A stretch of 64,000 bases of DNA from Mannheimia pernigra (lineage in GTDB: Bacteria; Pseudomonadota; Gammaproteobacteria; Enterobacterales; Pasteurellaceae): NCBI RefSeq assembly GCF_013377995.1, contig NZ_CP055305.1, forward strand, positions 1,426,001 to 1,490,000, given 5' to 3'. Both the position numbers and the translations under genes were made by a program. Under the pieces are notes generated by a model that was given only the letters and a program-made list of their open reading frames with translations, did not search any database and was not told where the DNA came from. Shown here piece by piece: positions 63,036-64,000 of this stretch; position 1 is the stretch's first letter, and each line of letters starts with the position of its first letter.

Positions 63036-64000
63036 ATGCTGAAAAAAATTGGACAAGCGGTCATTTTTGGACTTTTTTGTGCATTTTTGATTCTATTTAT
63101 TGCGCCATTATTTCAAGGTAACGTAGGGATATTTTCAGCACTCAATCAAAAAGAGATCATCAGCTACAATACTGCGGTTAAAATTGCTTCTCCAGCTGTT
63201 GTGAATGTATATAGCCGAAATTTTAGCTCAGAAAACTCAAGTTTTGAGGTAGAGAATTTAGGTTCAGGCGTTATTATGAGTAATGATGGGTATATTTTAA
63301 CCAATAAGCATGTTATTGAAAATGCAGACCAGATTGTGATTGCATTGCAAAATGGATTAATTTCGGCAAATGTTAAATTAATTGGAGATGATTCATTAAC
63401 AGATTTAGCAGTATTGAAAATTGATGCTGAAAATCTACCCACTATTCCGCAAAATCCAAATAGAAAGTTAGAAGTTGGTGATGTGGTATTAGCGATTGGT
63501 AATCCTTTAAATTTGGGGCAAAGTATTACCCAAGGTATTGTGAGTGCAATTGGACGTAAAACATTGACCGAGAGCGGAAGACAAAATTTCATTCAAACAG
63601 ATGTGTCTATTAATCAAGGTAATTCAGGTGGTGCATTAATTAATACGGCAGGAGAATTAATAGGCATTAATACACTTCGTTTTGGCAAGAATACAAATGA
63701 GCTATCTGAAGGATTAAATTTTGCCATTCCTATCAATCATGCTAATCGAATTATGGAAAAAATTATTAAAGATGGTCGTGTCATTCGTGGTTACTTTGGC
63801 GTGAGTACTGATTTGATTGATACCGCAAAAATGAATGGCTATGAAAAGGGCGTTTTTATTGCGAATGTTGATGAACAAGGCCCTGCTGCTCAAGCTGGAA
63901 TTAAATCAGGTGATTTGGTGCTTAGCATTGGCGGTATTGAGGCTTTATCACCTATTCAAATGATGACTGAATTAGCAGAAATGAAGCCCTATAGCACAGT
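63036..64000 (+). CDS. degS: Periplasmic serine protease DegS, partial (cut by window end)
   Basis: The 3' end lies beyond the window; 321 codons are present. An N-terminal membrane anchor (about 8-27) is followed by a trypsin-like domain with catalytic triad H92 (TNKHVIEN), D123 (LTDLAVLKI) and S197 (QGNSGGAL), then the start of a PDZ domain (RGYFGVSTDLID, AGIKSGDLVLSIGG). The single N-terminal anchor and short linker fit DegS, which cleaves RseA to start the sigma-E response, rather than DegP. An uptake signal lies inside the anchor-coding sequence. AAGGA precedes the ATG. Confidence 0.9.
   Translation, partial: MLKKIGQAVIFGLFCAFLILFIAPLFQGNVGIFSALNQKEIISYNTAVKIASPAVVNVYSRNFSSENSSFEVENLGSGVIMSNDGYILTNKHVIENADQIVIALQNGLISANVKLIGDDSLTDLAVLKIDAENLPTIPQNPNRKLEVGDVVLAIGNPLNLGQSITQGIVSAIGRKTLTESGRQNFIQTDVSINQGNSGGALINTAGELIGINTLRFGKNTNELSEGLNFAIPINHANRIMEKIIKDGRVIRGYFGVSTDLIDTAKMNGYEKGVFIANVDEQGPAAQAGIKSGDLVLSIGGIEALSPIQMMTELAEMKPYST

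Noticed and set aside
1..64000. tRNA, rRNA, CRISPR arrays and transposases
   Set aside because: Looked for by eye through conserved arms, repeat-spacer patterns and transposase motifs; none was seen, although short tRNA-like signals could be missed without a covariance search.

Overview
The window is a chromosomal segment of a gammaproteobacterium of the family Pasteurellaceae. The evidence is synteny (pheS-pheT-ihfA-nlpC-degS, rlmE-ftsH, a Haemophilus-like acrR-acrA-acrB set, yejL-yejM) and many copies of the DNA-uptake signal core ACAAGCGGT / ACCGCTTGT. That is the Apl-type uptake sequence (Actinobacillus pleuropneumoniae, Mannheimia, Bibersteinia side of the family), not the Hin-type AAGTGCGGT. 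Species cannot be fixed from the sequence alone. No rRNA, tRNA, CRISPR array or insertion sequence was recognised.

Layout. (1) 1-9.9 kb is a mosaic accessory region. Two NTPase genes (a DUF4143-type ATPase and a DUF2075 ATPase with a nuclease-like N-terminus) abut a tetrathionate-respiration locus: ttrBC on the minus strand, ttrSR on the plus strand. The catalytic subunit gene ttrA is not present, and an AT-rich island with a DUF4062 gene sits between ttrBC and ttrSR. (2) 10-17.1 kb is a complete sugar ABC uptake operon (binding protein, ATPase, two permeases, FGGY kinase) with a divergent-side AraC-type regulator. (3) 17.2-25.8 kb is the MukFEB condensin operon. It is interrupted by tehA between mukF and mukE, and by a small ORF plus a zeta-toxin-like kinase between mukE and mukB. 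(4) 25.8-33.1 kb holds yejLM (envelope/LPS control) and a TetR-regulated RND efflux pump. (5) 33.2-39 kb holds the GMP genes guaB and guaA, separated by a HAD phosphatase, a DUF1016 PD-(D/E)XK protein with an internal palindromic repeat, and an unknown protein. (6) 39-64 kb is mostly housekeeping: an XRE regulator, a frameshifted lipoprotein gene, glmU, chaA, rlmE-ftsH, hisC, aroA, ygiM, a Pit-type phosphate transporter pair, dnaB, ycgL-nrdR-yaaA, a lipoprotein, fieF, a DUF2310 gene, a cystine transporter, a nitroreductase, pheST-ihfA-nlpC, and the start of degS cut by the window end.

The most notable observations are the toxin-antitoxin-like pair built into mukFEB by stop/start overlaps, the tetrathionate locus that keeps sensor, electron-transfer and membrane subunits but lacks the catalytic gene, and the three 48-bp palindrome-bearing repeats inside the DUF1016 gene. 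Others are the 4-bp duplication that breaks a lipoprotein gene and the DUF4062 island with structured flanks. Intergenic uptake signals often occur as inverted pairs after genes, where they probably double as terminators.
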